This document shows, piece by piece, positions 1 through 11,387 of a stretch of DNA of 64,000 nt. Under the pieces are notes generated by a model. The model worked only from the letters and a program-made list of their open reading frames with translations, did not search any database and was not told the origin of the DNA. The translations under genes and the position numbers were made by a program. Position 1 is the stretch's first letter, and the number at the start of each line of letters is the position of its first letter. The stretch covers positions 87,676-151,675 of the forward strand of contig SCFE01000017.1 of assembly GCA_004352715.1 (NCBI GenBank). The letters are read 5' to 3'. This DNA is from Hofstenia miamia (taxonomy: Eukaryota; Xenacoelomorpha; Acoela).

Positions 1-975
1 GACATTTTACATTTGCGGCCTAACGTGAATAAGCAACCGACAATCTAAGACTATAGTTTGCTGGAGTGCTTGTTTTGGTTATTTAACAGGAAAGAACCAT
101 GAATGTTAAGGTGGGTTTACAGCTTATCAATGAATTATAATATCTCTAAATTGAGAAGAATGCATTGTTGTTGATACGCTGTTTACAGCGTCTCAATTGA
201 ACTTGTTTTTCACACTTTTATTTGTTATTGATACAGAGTTTACAGCTGACTAATCGAATGAATATAATTGATTCAATGTTTACATTAGTGTAATGACTTT
301 TAAGAAAGGAATGAAAGACCTTTATCGAACAAAACGGAAAACACTGAGACAGTTAACTCAACCCCTACACGGTACCGGAAAATCACACATGAACGCAGAT
401 TAACAAATAAATCAAAAATAGAAAAAGGCGAGAAAAAAGACTTCTCATAATAATTTTAGAACTTTCTTAAGTTTCAAGAATCCAGTATTGAACTTTCTTA
501 CAATATTGATATGTTGAGCACTACTTTCTTATAAACCACTTTCTTATAAAAAAAAAACGTGTACTGCATCATTTCTTGAAAATAACATTCTAGAGTCTAG
601 ACAACTGCTTATTCTGAAAATGGAAAACTGGTTTTATTTTTTTCTTTTGGTTCGGTTTTGAGTGAAAACGGCGGTTTCTTTTTTCAGTATGCCGCCGAGA
701 CCTACTTTTTAATTGAAATAAAATTTTCGTGTATTAACTGCAATTTGTGTATCTGTGCACGAATTCTTTAGTGATTTTTTTTAGGAGCAAAATCGTGCAG
801 TTTGGTTGGAAGTTTGGTTGAAGCAATTAGTTCATTACGTCGATCTGTGTCATTCGCTCCAAATTCGCGCGCGGATTGTTGATCTTTTCACTGTAACATT
901 TCCATTTAATTTACTGTGAACTATGATAAAGTTATTTGAAAGTGCGGGTTTGTTACTAATTGTGTAATGCTTTAG
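1..975. other. Region upstream of the first recognised THADA exon
   Basis: No coding exon can be supported here. The first recognised exon is preceded by a TTTAG acceptor at 971-975, so this stretch is read as intron and possibly an unrecognised upstream exon. Confidence 0.4.
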
Positions 976-3900
976 TTCGCTATGAAAATTTATAATTGCG
1001 TTGCGCAATATCTGCTTGATGTTTCTGAACTTACCATCCATGGCAAATTAATGGTTCTTAAAGCGGCCTGTCTCAACAATTCCTCATCGCTCATTCAGTC
1101 GCCCACCGCTTGGCGCGGACTAGTCGAACGAGTTGTTTTAGAAGACGCTCTCGTTCATTTATATGAGGAGGTTTGTTATGAATTCACATGAAATTGTAAA
1201 TTTCTTTTTACCCTTTTTGTATAAATGTCATTCACTGTATAAGAAAGTGGTTGGTGTGTATTTGCTATGTAAAAGCGAAAAGCACTCTGAGTTGTCGAAT
1301 ATTTATTGTTTTATGTGGATATATATATATATATATATGAGAATCGCTTTGTACTATGACAAAGTGTATATAGCGATTCTGAAGTGTACAAAGCGATTCT
1401 TGGTGTTAATTTTCCATAGTACATAGCGATGCTGTCAATTTATCTTCCTTTAATTAGTTTGATGATTATATTATATAAATATACTTTTATATCTTTTTAA
1501 TTGGTTCCTAATAGCATACCAAATTTTATTAAGAAAAGTTTTTAAATTTTTTTGTACATAGCGATTCCATTTGAACTAATATATATATATACACCTTTTT
1601 CCACGAAAAATTGCTCCCAACGTGGGGTGCGGCTTATCTACAGAAACATCTCGCGAAGACTTCTAATTGCACATATATTGTAAACTAAAGTACGAGATCT
1701 TGTTGTAGTATACATTAAAGTAAAGTAATATCCTTGTTTAAAACAACAATCAATTAATTTATTAAAAATATTAGAATATATTGTTAGTTTAGTAATAATA
1801 TGCATGCAAGTATCAAGAGCAATTTAGATCGGCATCCTTTACAAAATCTATATTTTTATAGTTTTACCTAATGTATTAAGATAGGCTATAAATCGCGGAN
1901 TAAAGTAAAGTAATATCCTTGTTTAAAACAACAATCAATTAATTTATTAAAAATATTAGAATATATTGTTAGTTTAGTAATAATATGCATGCAAGTATCA
2001 AGAGCAATTTAGATCGGCATCCTTTACAAAATCTATATTTTTATAGTTTTACCTAATGTATTAAGATAGGCTATAAATCGCGGAAATGCAGGTTTCTTTT
2101 CTTCAAAGTTGTAAAAAATATCTGAATGATGTAAATATATATGTTTCGTTGATTCAGTGCTTGTGAATTTTTATTTTGCTCAAAAAACTTTTTCTTCTCC
2201 CAAACTCTACGGATGCGGCTTATACACGGGTAAATACAGTAGTTATTACATCTGCCAAGAATGTATGCTGTGCTATGGAAAGAAAATGTAAAGCATGTGA
2301 AATTTCTTTGCACGTTAAAGTTTTTGAGGAACGTTATTGTACAAGGTATTTACACTCACAAGCTGTTTAGGTAAATGTATTGTTTTAGAAATATAAATTT
2401 TATCAAATAAAAGTAATTCATTTTCTGAGGTGTAGGCCTATTTTCCAAGCGCACTAATACGTTTACTATTTTTTATGACACCCACAATTTGTTATGGCAG
2501 AATTTTAAAGGTGTTGTTATTTAGACCGCAAATTGTCGTGCTATCAGAATTTGAACTTGTTTTGACCAGGCATAAAGTTCCATTAAGAACTTCTTTAATG
2601 ATGAACATTTACTATTAAAATTAGGTTCGTTTGGACGCATTCTGGCTGTTAGTTCATCCTTCTAGATCTTCAACCGAAGCGCTTTCTTCAGACGATTTTC
2701 TTTTGTTACAAAAGTTCTACTCTTACAATCTTAAATCTCAAAGCCCCGCTTTCCGCCACAATGTGCTGCAGTGGACCAACAAACTTTTTCAACGAATGAG
2801 GGATCGACTGAAGATGAAACGCAATTGCGAAGATTTTGTTCAACAACAAGCATCGCTACTTATTTTATATCAAGTAAAAATTCATTTCAAAAAACGAATT
2901 GTCATAATTATCGTGACACTTTCATTTTTTATATTTTTCATTTGTAGAAAAAGCATGCATAGTTTTCGTTTTGCATTAGGCTGGTTAAACGCATGTATTA
3001 AAGATTTATCTTTGAGAGCTCCCCTGAAATTTTTTGAAGGCTTTCTCTTAATTTTATTTAGACGTTCGTCGATTGGTTTTTAATTCTTCTGTTTAATTCA
3101 ATCGACTTAAAGTGCATTTTTGCTGAAAAGGTCTGCTGTCTTTCGATACTTAAAGAAGTGTTTTTGACTTTGAGCCAGTGTCCAGGCATTGCCATTCGTC
3201 TGAAGCATGAATGGGTTGAGCAGTTGTTAAGTTTGTTTGAAGATACTCTAAACGTTGTTAAGTCGCTTGCTTTGGAAATTTTGGAATGTTCTTCGTTCGA
3301 TTATCGCATGGAATACAAACAGTTAGCAATTAATTTTGAAAAGGCTTTGTTATTCGCGGGAAGTATCAAAAGTGAAAAGTATCCTGCTGCAGCCAACATC
3401 TTCTGCTTTTGTTTAAAATACAAGACATTTGGTGGAATATTGCTCAATCATTTAGGGTCAAGTGTTAATGTTAGTAGTGCATTGCATTGTAAGCGTATCC
3501 AACTTAAAAAAATTTTAGGCATTTCCTGATTCTTTTGAAAGCCTCCAAGAGTATCATAGTTTTCTTCTCGTACAGTTGCTTCTCAACAAGCTACAGTCTA
3601 GATTGCAACTGGAGGGTTTGAAAATTTTCAACATCTCAATTTATCCGGTACATGGCTATCTCCATTGTATACTTAAAGTTTTGCAGAGAATTCAACTTTC
3701 GTAGGTTCCTTCCTATATTATCGTTATAAATGTTGTATCCAAAATACTCTTTAAAACAAGTAATGATATTTTTCTAAACAACATCACTTAAATTGTGCCA
3801 AATCTGATTTACAGTTTCTAATACATTATGTGCTCTAAGAAAACCCTACAGAATTCATTGAATTTTGTCTGATTGTTTTGGTAAGCGTTTAATTATATTT

Positions 3901-6900
3901 TTTCAGAATTTTCTTCTATGTAGTATGTTAAATTAAATGATAGTTTGTATGCTATTTTATATTTTATATTTCTTTCCTATATTTGTTAGAATCTTATAGA
4001 CGTTTTCGCAACACTCAAATACTCTCGATGTCAGTTAACATTTTAAACCTAAGTGTTGAAATGTGTTAAGTTGTCAATTCTTATATCTGCACCTTTACTT
4101 TGCACGCTCTAAATTTCTTATAATTATACTCATTATTAATTTTTAAACAGTGTGAGTTTACAGTTTAGAGGAGTTTTCATGCACCTAAAAGTAGTTCCAT
4201 TGTGTATACTAGTTTGTTTTGGAAACGTATTTGGATATTTATGTAGTCGAAGCGGGAGTTGTAACCAGAATGTTCTCACCGCAAGTGGGAAGTGAATGGT
4301 GATGTGGTCTCTGTAAGTTGATTTGCACCAAGACCAGTTAGAATAAAAGATAGCTCATCGGTACCATCCGCAAAGTGCATCGTGACTTTTGAGAGACTGC
4401 TTAGGAACTAAAACATCCACTGGTAAGTTTTCAACTATGCAAAATTCCACAGAAATAGCAGTACTCCATTTACCAACAGGAAAAATAGAAACTCCATTAG
4501 CTACTACAATCGGGCTTAGACCACTTTTGCTTAGTGTCACTTTCCTCTAAAATTTGGGTCAAAATATTTACTATTCATCAAGCTATGTGTAGGCAAACTG
4601 TCTGTAAACCAATTTATCTTACCAAGAGCAGTTTTTAGAGTAATAGACTTGAATGTATTCCGATAATCAATTCGAGCCATGAGAATTATACGAACTATTT
4701 CAAATGAGTCTTCTTCAACATGCAAGGTAGCAACAGCCGCTTGATCCAATACAGGGCAACATCTCGCAAATTCTCCACGTCGCCTGCAATTTCCACACTG
4801 TTTATTAGCGGCATTTCCAATCCCGAAGCTGTGAAGAAAATTTCAAGTTTTTGTTTCCATAATTTGAATGTTTCTGCTCTATCATTGCTTGCCAGGTCTA
4901 ATATAGGGGGCGATTGCAACGCTCTTGAAACCATGTTTTTATCAACCTCAAACAATTTGCTTTCCCTCTCGCATTGTGTAGTCGAAGGTAGACAACGTAA
5001 ATCTATTTATTCGTGTATTGTCAACAACATTAAATATTTACTAGCAACTAGTCAACCACAGTTCGTATCTTAAAGCGTGGGAAATATACATATACGTGAA
5101 GCAATTAATAACCAACATTGCACTCAGAGGCGGATCTAGAAATTTCTGAGGGGGGTACTTAGGTACATATAAATTGATTTATCCCAGATCAAGACTTAAT
5201 TACTATTAGTAATTCACATAGAACACAAAGGTATAAAATTTTACGAATTTTAAGCAGCCATCTTTACCAGAAAATATTTGGGGCGGATTGGGACACTGTT
5301 CCCCAATCAAGATGTCCCACTGCAGCCCAACAGCTACAGTACTGGTCAAAAGTTTTTGAACACCTAACTGAACAAATTCTTTTTACAGTGATAAACACTA
5401 TAGCTTTGATTTTTTTCAATTGGGTTAATTTTAAAGTGGTTAATTCAAATTTCTCCTCAATTTTTATATATGCAATTTTATTTTCCTCCTATGACCCTGC
5501 AAAGGGGCCCCCTAAAACTATGTTAGTAAATATGCATGGTATGTAAAATATAACACAAAATTCGTATTCAGCATGAAAAACTTAACATATTCACAATTTT
5601 TTGTAAGAATTTATTCAGAAGTTTCTTAAATATTGGCCATCAAATCTTGTGCAAATCCCATTACAATGTTCAAATTTCCATCTCAAGTAGCAATGTAATG
5701 GGATTTGTACAAAATTTGACGACCAATATTTCAGAAACTTCTGAATAAATTCTTACAAGAAATTGTGAATATACTAAGTTTTTCATGCTGAATATGAATT
5801 TTGTGTTATATTTTACATACCATGCATATTTACTAACATAGTTTTAGGGGGGCCCCTTTGCAGGGTCATTGGATGAAAATAAAATTGCATATATAGAAAT
5901 TGAGGAGAAATTTGAATTAACCATTTTAAAATTAACCCAATTGCAAAAAATCAAAGCTATAGTGTTCATCACTGTAAAAAGAATTTGTTCAATTAGGTGT
6001 TCAAAAACTTTTGACCAGTACTGTATATATATATATTTATAAATTAATACGCCATAGTAGAAAGTTCGACTAGAACATCAGCAAGAACTTTCAAATTTTT
6101 ATCATAATATGTAAAGAAATTATCAGGATTCAAAACTTAATCAAATCTATAANNNNNNNNNNNNNNNNNNNNNNNNNNNNNNNNNNNNNNNNNNNNNNNN
6201 NNNNNNNNNNNNNNNNNNNNNNNNNNNNNNNNNNNNNNNNNNNNNNNNNNNNNNNNNNNNNNNNNNNNNNNNNNNNNNNNNNNNNNNNNNNNNNNNNNNN
6301 NNNNNNNNNNNNNNNNNNNNNNNNNNNNNNNNNNNNNNNNNNNNNNNNNNNNNNNNNNNNNNNNNNNNNNNNNNNNNNNNNNNNNNNNNNNNNNNNNNNN
6401 NNNNNNNNNNNNNNNNNNNNNNNNNNNNNNNNNNNNNNNNNNNNNNNNNNNNNNNNNNNNNNNNNNNNNNNNNNNNNNNNNNNNNNNNNNNNNNNNNNNN
6501 NNNNNNNNNNNNNNNNNNNNNNNNNNNNNNNNNNNNNNNNNNNNNNNNNNNNNNNNNNNNNNNNNNNNNNNNNNNNNNNNNNNNNNNNNNNNNNNNNNNN
6601 NNNNNNNNNNNNNNNNNNNNNNNNNNNNNNNNNNNNNNNNNNNNNNNNNNNNNNNNNNNNNNNNNNNNNNNNNNNNNNNNNNNNNNNNNNNNNNNNNNNN
6701 NNNNNNNNNNNNNNNNNNNNNNNNNNNNNNNNNNNNNNNNNNNNNNNNNNNNNNNNNNNNNNNNNNNNNNNNNNNNNNNNNNNNNNNNNNNNNNNNNNNN
6801 NNNNNNNNNNNNNNNNNNNNNNNNNNNNNNNNNNNNNNNNNNNNNNNNNNNNNNNNNNNNNNNNNNNNNNNNNNNNNNNNNNNNNNNNNNNNNNNNNNNN

Positions 6901-9900
6901 NNNNNNNNNNNNNNNNNNNNNNNNNNNNNNNNNNNNNNNNNNNNNNNNNNNNNNNNNNNNNNNNNNNNNNNNNNNNNNNNNNNNNNNNNNNNNNNNNNNN
7001 NNNNNNNNNNNNNNNNNNNNNNNNNNNNNNNNNNNNNNNNNNNNNNNNNNNNNNNNNNNNNNNNNNNNNNNNNNNNNNNNNNNNNNNNNNNNNNNNNNNN
7101 NNNNNNNNNNNNNNNNNNNNNNNNNNNNNNNNNNNNNNNNNNNNNNNNNNNNTCCATTTCTCGGTACTTGTTAAGTAGTTGTTTCCATGCTTCAACGAGA
7201 GTGTAATCAGCGCAAAAAACTACGTATACTAGATATATCACACGGTAAATTCAAAATTCCCAATAAAAACTCATAATTTTTTATTTGAAATTTGAAAGTT
7301 TTTAGTAAAAACCAACAGCACCACTGAATTCAGTGAATGAAAAGGATTAGATATACATAACACTTCACACTGAAAATTCTGATAGTTCTTAATTCTGATT
7401 GGTTCAAAAATTTTCAAAGTATATCAAAATCAAATCCGTCGAAGTGAAATCGGTCAAAAGAAATGCTAACAAATAGGTTATAAAAAGCGGCAACTAGGCC
7501 TTCATGTTTTTTTTGTTCAAAACTGAATTTGACTCTGTTTAAAACAATGTTTAAAACACGTTTAAAACTACCCCAGTTTAAATAATGCGAACCATGATGA
7601 TACCGTATTTCAAAAAAGAAAACTTGTTTGGTTATTAGCATATTAAGATTCATTGGAAAACCTCGCAAAATGTTGTACATTGTTAAACGTCCGCATAATA
7701 TTCCCGCCAGATTTACAATTTCTTTCAATATTAATTTAGGGATTCATTGTGTATTCAAAATGTGATACTCTCTAACCTGTGTTCGAATTTGGAACATTAA
7801 CAAGCTAATTCTATATAAATTTTTTGGTTTTGCAATCCCTCCTAATTTCCAACTGGGTGTATGCCTGTTTCTATTTTGAGAAATATGTGTTATTCAAAAA
7901 ATACTGTCACCGGAACTAACATTAATTTTTAGTAAGTTTGTCTTTATCTAATTTGTTCTTCACTATGCCTCAATCATCTAAATGTTTTTGTTGCGTAATG
8001 TGTAAATTTTCTGATTTATTTCACATAATAACCTTTCAAATGCATTTATATATAATTTTTTTAACCATTCCTTGATTTCTACAACTTGCAAATTTATCAA
8101 TAAAGGCATGTTGTGAAATGTATAAATGTCTTTACAATTTCAGTTAAAATTTGTTCGTGCTGATTGCTTCAATAACACTTCAACCAATTCTAACAAATGG
8201 CATATTATTAAATCACTACAATTACATTTAGTTGTCATTCGTCAAGCGTCCTCAAAATACGCGTCGTTTCTGCTCAGGTTATTCCATCCCTGGCTTCCAA
8301 TGGGAGAATTTATTCATATTTAACCTCGCTTCTTGAAAAAATTGACGGTTGCACTAACAATCAGTTTCATGGGTTGCTTCTACAGGTGCTCTATTTAATT
8401 ATTCTAAAATTATTTTGCATAATTTTAGGTTTTTTACTGTTTTGATCATCTAGAAGAGGTTGATGAGTTCTTTAGCTTGTGGGCCAAATTTTCTCCAACT
8501 AAGTTATCGTAAGTTATTTGTGTAATTTGTGCCTTTGAAGATTCCCAAAGGGAATATGATTTTACTATTAAAACTAAACTCACTAATCTATTCTCTTCTC
8601 AAAATGTTCATTGGTATATTTAATAAAATGCAATCCATTTATTCATGTATGTATTCTAATGCATATCTATTCTTTATTTAGATCACTGGATCTACAAATT
8701 GTGTTTGAAGTATATTTTCTCATCATTGACAAATTCATTGCCACACTGAAGTCATTAGAGGTTGTTGCAAACTTACTTCAAGATTTACTGCTCAACAGTC
8801 AGAATAATTTAGTAAGAGCCTACGCATGTGCAACAGCTTGTCAGCATTTCAGTCACTTGATAACTCCGAGTATCTTAGACAATATTTTGTCCTCGGAGAG
8901 TACATTTTACATCTTGATATCAAGTTTTTCTTCGTGGAATAAATCATTACTTAGGAAATATGAAAATATAATTGCTCCAGTTTTGCTTAGATTCCTAGAT
9001 CCATCTCCATTAAAATTAAAGCATTGTCAACTGATCCTGGCTGCTTTAGTCACAATTGTTCAAATTACGCCACTTACACTATCATCTACGCGTTTTTCAT
9101 CTCGCACTCAGTTGTCGTCCTACCTAATATCTAGTTTTGAAAGCTTTGCTGAAGAGTGTCAGGATCTTTGTATAACCTTTCTTAATCATCTAATATCATC
9201 AAATGAAGACTACAACTGCATTTTAGAGTCATTTTCTTCATTAATTCTACAGTGTTCTGCAAATGAAACATCTCTAGCTGTTCGTGAAAAGGCTGTTCTC
9301 TCGATAAATTCGAAGCTTTTAACTTCATCATCTATTGGTATGATAATTCTTGGATCTTATTTTCATGTATTTATTATATGATCTTACCATTTCTGTGTTA
9401 CAATTGGAAATATTTTTTTAAGTAAGACGAATAGTGTTATTGGTAATCTCTGATTATTTACATAACTCTTCTTGGTGCTATATGCTAATTACTGCGTTAC
9501 GTTGTGCTTAGGTTAGCAAACATTCACTAATTTTATTGTATTGCAAAAGTATGTTTTTAATATATTAACAATTTAAAGCGTTTTGGGTAATTTTATTATT
9601 GGATATTTTAGAATGTGCAATTCGGTTAGTTTTTTGGCAAGCTATTATTAATTTTCTTCAAGATGAACATCCTGAAGTTCGAAGCAGTGCTGCTGATATT
9701 TTGCATGGGGTTTTTAATCTGCGAGGTTTGTACCCACTAATGATTATTGTTTCAGTTGTCGTTTTAGTGCCAGTGTTACCCGAGAAATTAATTGAAATTA
9801 TTTTTGACCAACTACCTCTCTATTTTTCCAACCTTCAAGTTCTGGTTTCTTATTTAGTTTCTACGATAAAAGAGTTTCTCGATTATGAGGTATGTCTTTC

Positions 9901-10629
9901 TACCATACTCTTCAGCAGTATAATAAAATATTAGCTTTTTAAAAACCTTTTTTAAATTTTCGATTAATTTTTTTAATTGTCTTACTATGTATAAACTTCA
10001 GGATTTTATTAGATTTCTATGAGTAGAAATGCTAGATGACAATTGAAAAATAATTCTGTATCTGAGACAATAGAATACTGTTAAAAAATTTGCCAAAAAT
10101 TGTTTGTTGATCTAGCGGCTTATTTAGGTAATTTTTGTGATGTTTTTAATTTTTTAATTGCGCTGTTTAGGGAAATCACTAGTTTTTAATAATGTCTAAA
10201 TTTGTTTAAATGTGGATGACATATCCTTATGCTAAAAGCGTGTTACAATATGGGTCTCCCCATTCCCATGTCTAGTATGCTTGTCCTGCGGTGCATAAGA
10301 GTTTAATTTTTGTGAATATCAGCGCCAATGACAAATTTCATAATTTATGTCATGTACATGCAATTATGAAAATATACTGACAACTGTTTAATAAATTTGT
10401 TTAGATTGAGGTTTCACATTGTGATGAAGAATCAAGCAATGAAACATTATTTGATTGTACTGACTTTAATCCATTCTTTGACCCCTTTACCAATGCAAAC
10501 TTGGCTTCTCGCTTTGTTGTTCAACATCAGTTAACTTCAAATCCAAAGATTTCTGACTTAACAGTCCTACTTCAAAAGCACTCGAACAGAAGAATCAAAA
10601 TTATCGCTGATGTCTTCCAAAACATTTAA
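976..10629 (+). CDS. THADA: THADA family (DUF2428, HEAT-repeat) protein, C-terminal half, multi-exon
   Basis: Nine exons join in phase with GT-AG borders: 976-1170, 2625-2873, 3062-3463, 3519-3700, then 8232-8385, 8429-8508, 8682-9337, 9612-9889 and 10405-10629 (TAA stop). Recognisable THADA blocks are the stretch reading YNLKSQSPAFRHNVL (exon 2), FEDTLNVVKSLALEILE (exon 3), YPVHGYLHCILKVLQ (exon 4), FHGLLLQVFYCF (exons 5-6) and FLQDEHPEVRSSAADIL (exon 8). The family is built of alpha-helical HEAT-like repeats; yeast Trm732 is the partner of the tRNA ribose methyltransferase Trm7, and animal THADA is also tied to calcium handling and energy storage. The sequence starts well inside the protein, so upstream exons lie to the left or in bases 1-975. 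Exon 4 ends in phase 2 and exon 5 needs a phase-2 partner, but the central several hundred residues, including the most conserved DUF2428 core, are not found in 3701-8231; the 1000-N gap there may hide them. Possible small exons near 3851 and 3990 do not fit the phase. A potential polyadenylation signal lies near 10918. Confidence 0.85.
1339..1569. repeat. Five copies of a GTACAWAGCGATTC-like motif in THADA intron 1
   Basis: The motif occurs in reverse orientation at about 1340-1354 and forward at about 1366-1380, 1385-1399, 1419-1433 and 1554-1568, with one or two substitutions. The first and third copies face each other and could form a hairpin. An (AT)n run directly precedes it at 1319-1338. 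No known element is recognised. Confidence 0.6.
1716..2084. repeat. Exact 184-bp direct duplication around a single N
   Basis: Bases 1716-1899 and 1901-2084 read the same and are separated by one N at 1900. Identity over the whole unit in non-coding, AT-rich DNA points to two overlapping contig ends that were not merged rather than a real tandem repeat. It lies inside THADA intron 1. Confidence 0.85.
4355..4955 (-). pseudogene. Ty3/gypsy-type gag-protease remnant
   Basis: Three overlapping minus-strand frames (4695-4955, 4537-4749, 4355-4540) are pieces of one broken reading frame. The first has a gag-like block around PPILDLASNDRAETFKLWKQ, the type that opens many gypsy-like polyproteins of invertebrates. 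The last resembles the C-terminal half of a retropepsin (an ANGVSIFPVGKW stretch). The catalytic DTG/DSG triad, reverse transcriptase, integrase and LTRs were not found. It sits inside a THADA intron in antisense orientation and is surely inactive. The family assignment rests on motif memory. Confidence 0.5.
5124..5160. mobile_element. Isolated transposon terminus with G-rich subterminus
   Basis: The stretch CAGAGGCGGATCTAG followed by a GGGGGG run looks like the end of a class of DNA transposons whose tips read CAGNGGCGGATC. A matching outer end is not found nearby; a similar tip in opposite orientation lies at about 54700-54717, too far away to be its partner. Confidence 0.35.
5337..6023. 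mobile_element. Fold-back MITE of Tc1/mariner type, 687 bp
   Basis: The element starts CAGTACTGGTCAAAAG and ends with the reverse complement, each end abutting a TA dinucleotide (5335-5336 and 6024-6025), as expected of Tc1/mariner target duplication. The two arms, about 5337-5667 and 5693-6023, are near-complete reverse complements of each other, so the whole element is one hairpin with a loop of about 25 bases. It has no reading frame. The tips resemble those of the Tc1 copy at 11385-13000, and the arms are shared with the element at 13031-13553. It lies inside a THADA intron. Confidence 0.9.
6153..7152. other. Assembly gap of exactly 1000 N
   Basis: Gap in the central intron region of THADA. 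The round size suggests a capped or default estimate, so the true length is unknown. It may contain missing THADA exons. Confidence 0.95.
7153..8231. other. Non-coding stretch between gap and THADA exon 5
   Basis: AT-rich DNA with no supported exon. A frame at 8145-8231 (after a TTTCAG acceptor at 8139-8144) encodes a stretch ending in SLQLHLVV that might align with THADA just before exon 5, but it is out of frame with exon 5 unless the overlapping bases are spliced differently. Confidence 0.4.
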
Positions 10630-11157
10630 TGTCTACTTTTAACTATAACGGGAAATTTTTATGCATTTTGTATTTTATCTTTATTTAGTAATGTAGCAAC
10701 ATCTTTTTCAATATTTCGGGATTTTTTAAGGGAAGTATCATAAATATATTTCATTATCAGATTTTATGTCTTCATTTAATTTTATTAATAACTTCGACAA
10801 CATTTTCTTCAATTCCAATTCAAAGTTAGTATTTATAACCGAATGTTTTATTAAAACTTTATATGGAAATAAATAATGTTATTTGTCATTGAATAATTAT
10901 TGGGTCAATGATCTGCAATAAAATTTCAATTAATAAAAATAATGTTATTGAAATCTTTCCGATTAATGATCAATTTCTAAAAAACAGACTATTTGAAACA
11001 TATTGTAGATTCATTATGTATATAGAATATGTGTAAACAAAATTTCAATCAAGACAGTTACAGAAAATATATTCGATATACAACACTAATATCAAGAACA
11101 TGAAAAACGTGTAGTGCATAAGAATTCTTCTAAACATTTATGCAAGTCCTATTGATT

Positions 11158-11159
<2 letters not shown>
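10630..11159. other. THADA 3' untranslated and intergenic DNA
   Basis: AT-rich, no gene seen. AATAAA-type signals at about 10868 and 10918 could end the THADA transcript. Confidence 0.5.
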
Positions 11160-11192
<33 letters not shown>

Positions 11193-11354
11193 NNNNNNNN
11201 NNNNNNNNNNNNNNNNNNNNNNNNNNNNNNNNNNNNNNNNNNNNNNNNNNNNNNNNNNNNNNNNNNNNNNNNNNNNNNNNNNNNNNNNNNNNNNNNNNNN
11301 NNNNNNNNNNNNNNNNNNNNNNNNNNNNNNNNNNNNNNNNNNNNNNNNNNNNNN

Positions 11355-11384
<30 letters not shown>
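11155..11384. repeat. (TA)n microsatellite interrupted by a 162-N gap
   Basis: TA repeats run from about 11160 to 11192, then N from 11193 to 11354, then TA repeats from 11355 to 11384. The gap is clearly an unresolved part of the same microsatellite. The tract forms the left flank of the Tc1 copy. Confidence 0.9.

Positions 11385-11387
<3 letters not shown>

Noticed and set aside
2948-3063. A THADA exon at 2948-3063 with short introns on both sides
   Set aside because: Its only open frame does not fit the phase of the neighbouring exons. Starting the exon at 3062 after TTATTTAG joins cleanly and gives a better THADA reading (TFVDWFLILLFNSI), so there is no frame break.
6137-7241. Long open frames across 6153-7152, 33746-34374, 42579-43578 and 62476-62915
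   Set aside because: They consist almost wholly of unknown residues translated from N gaps.
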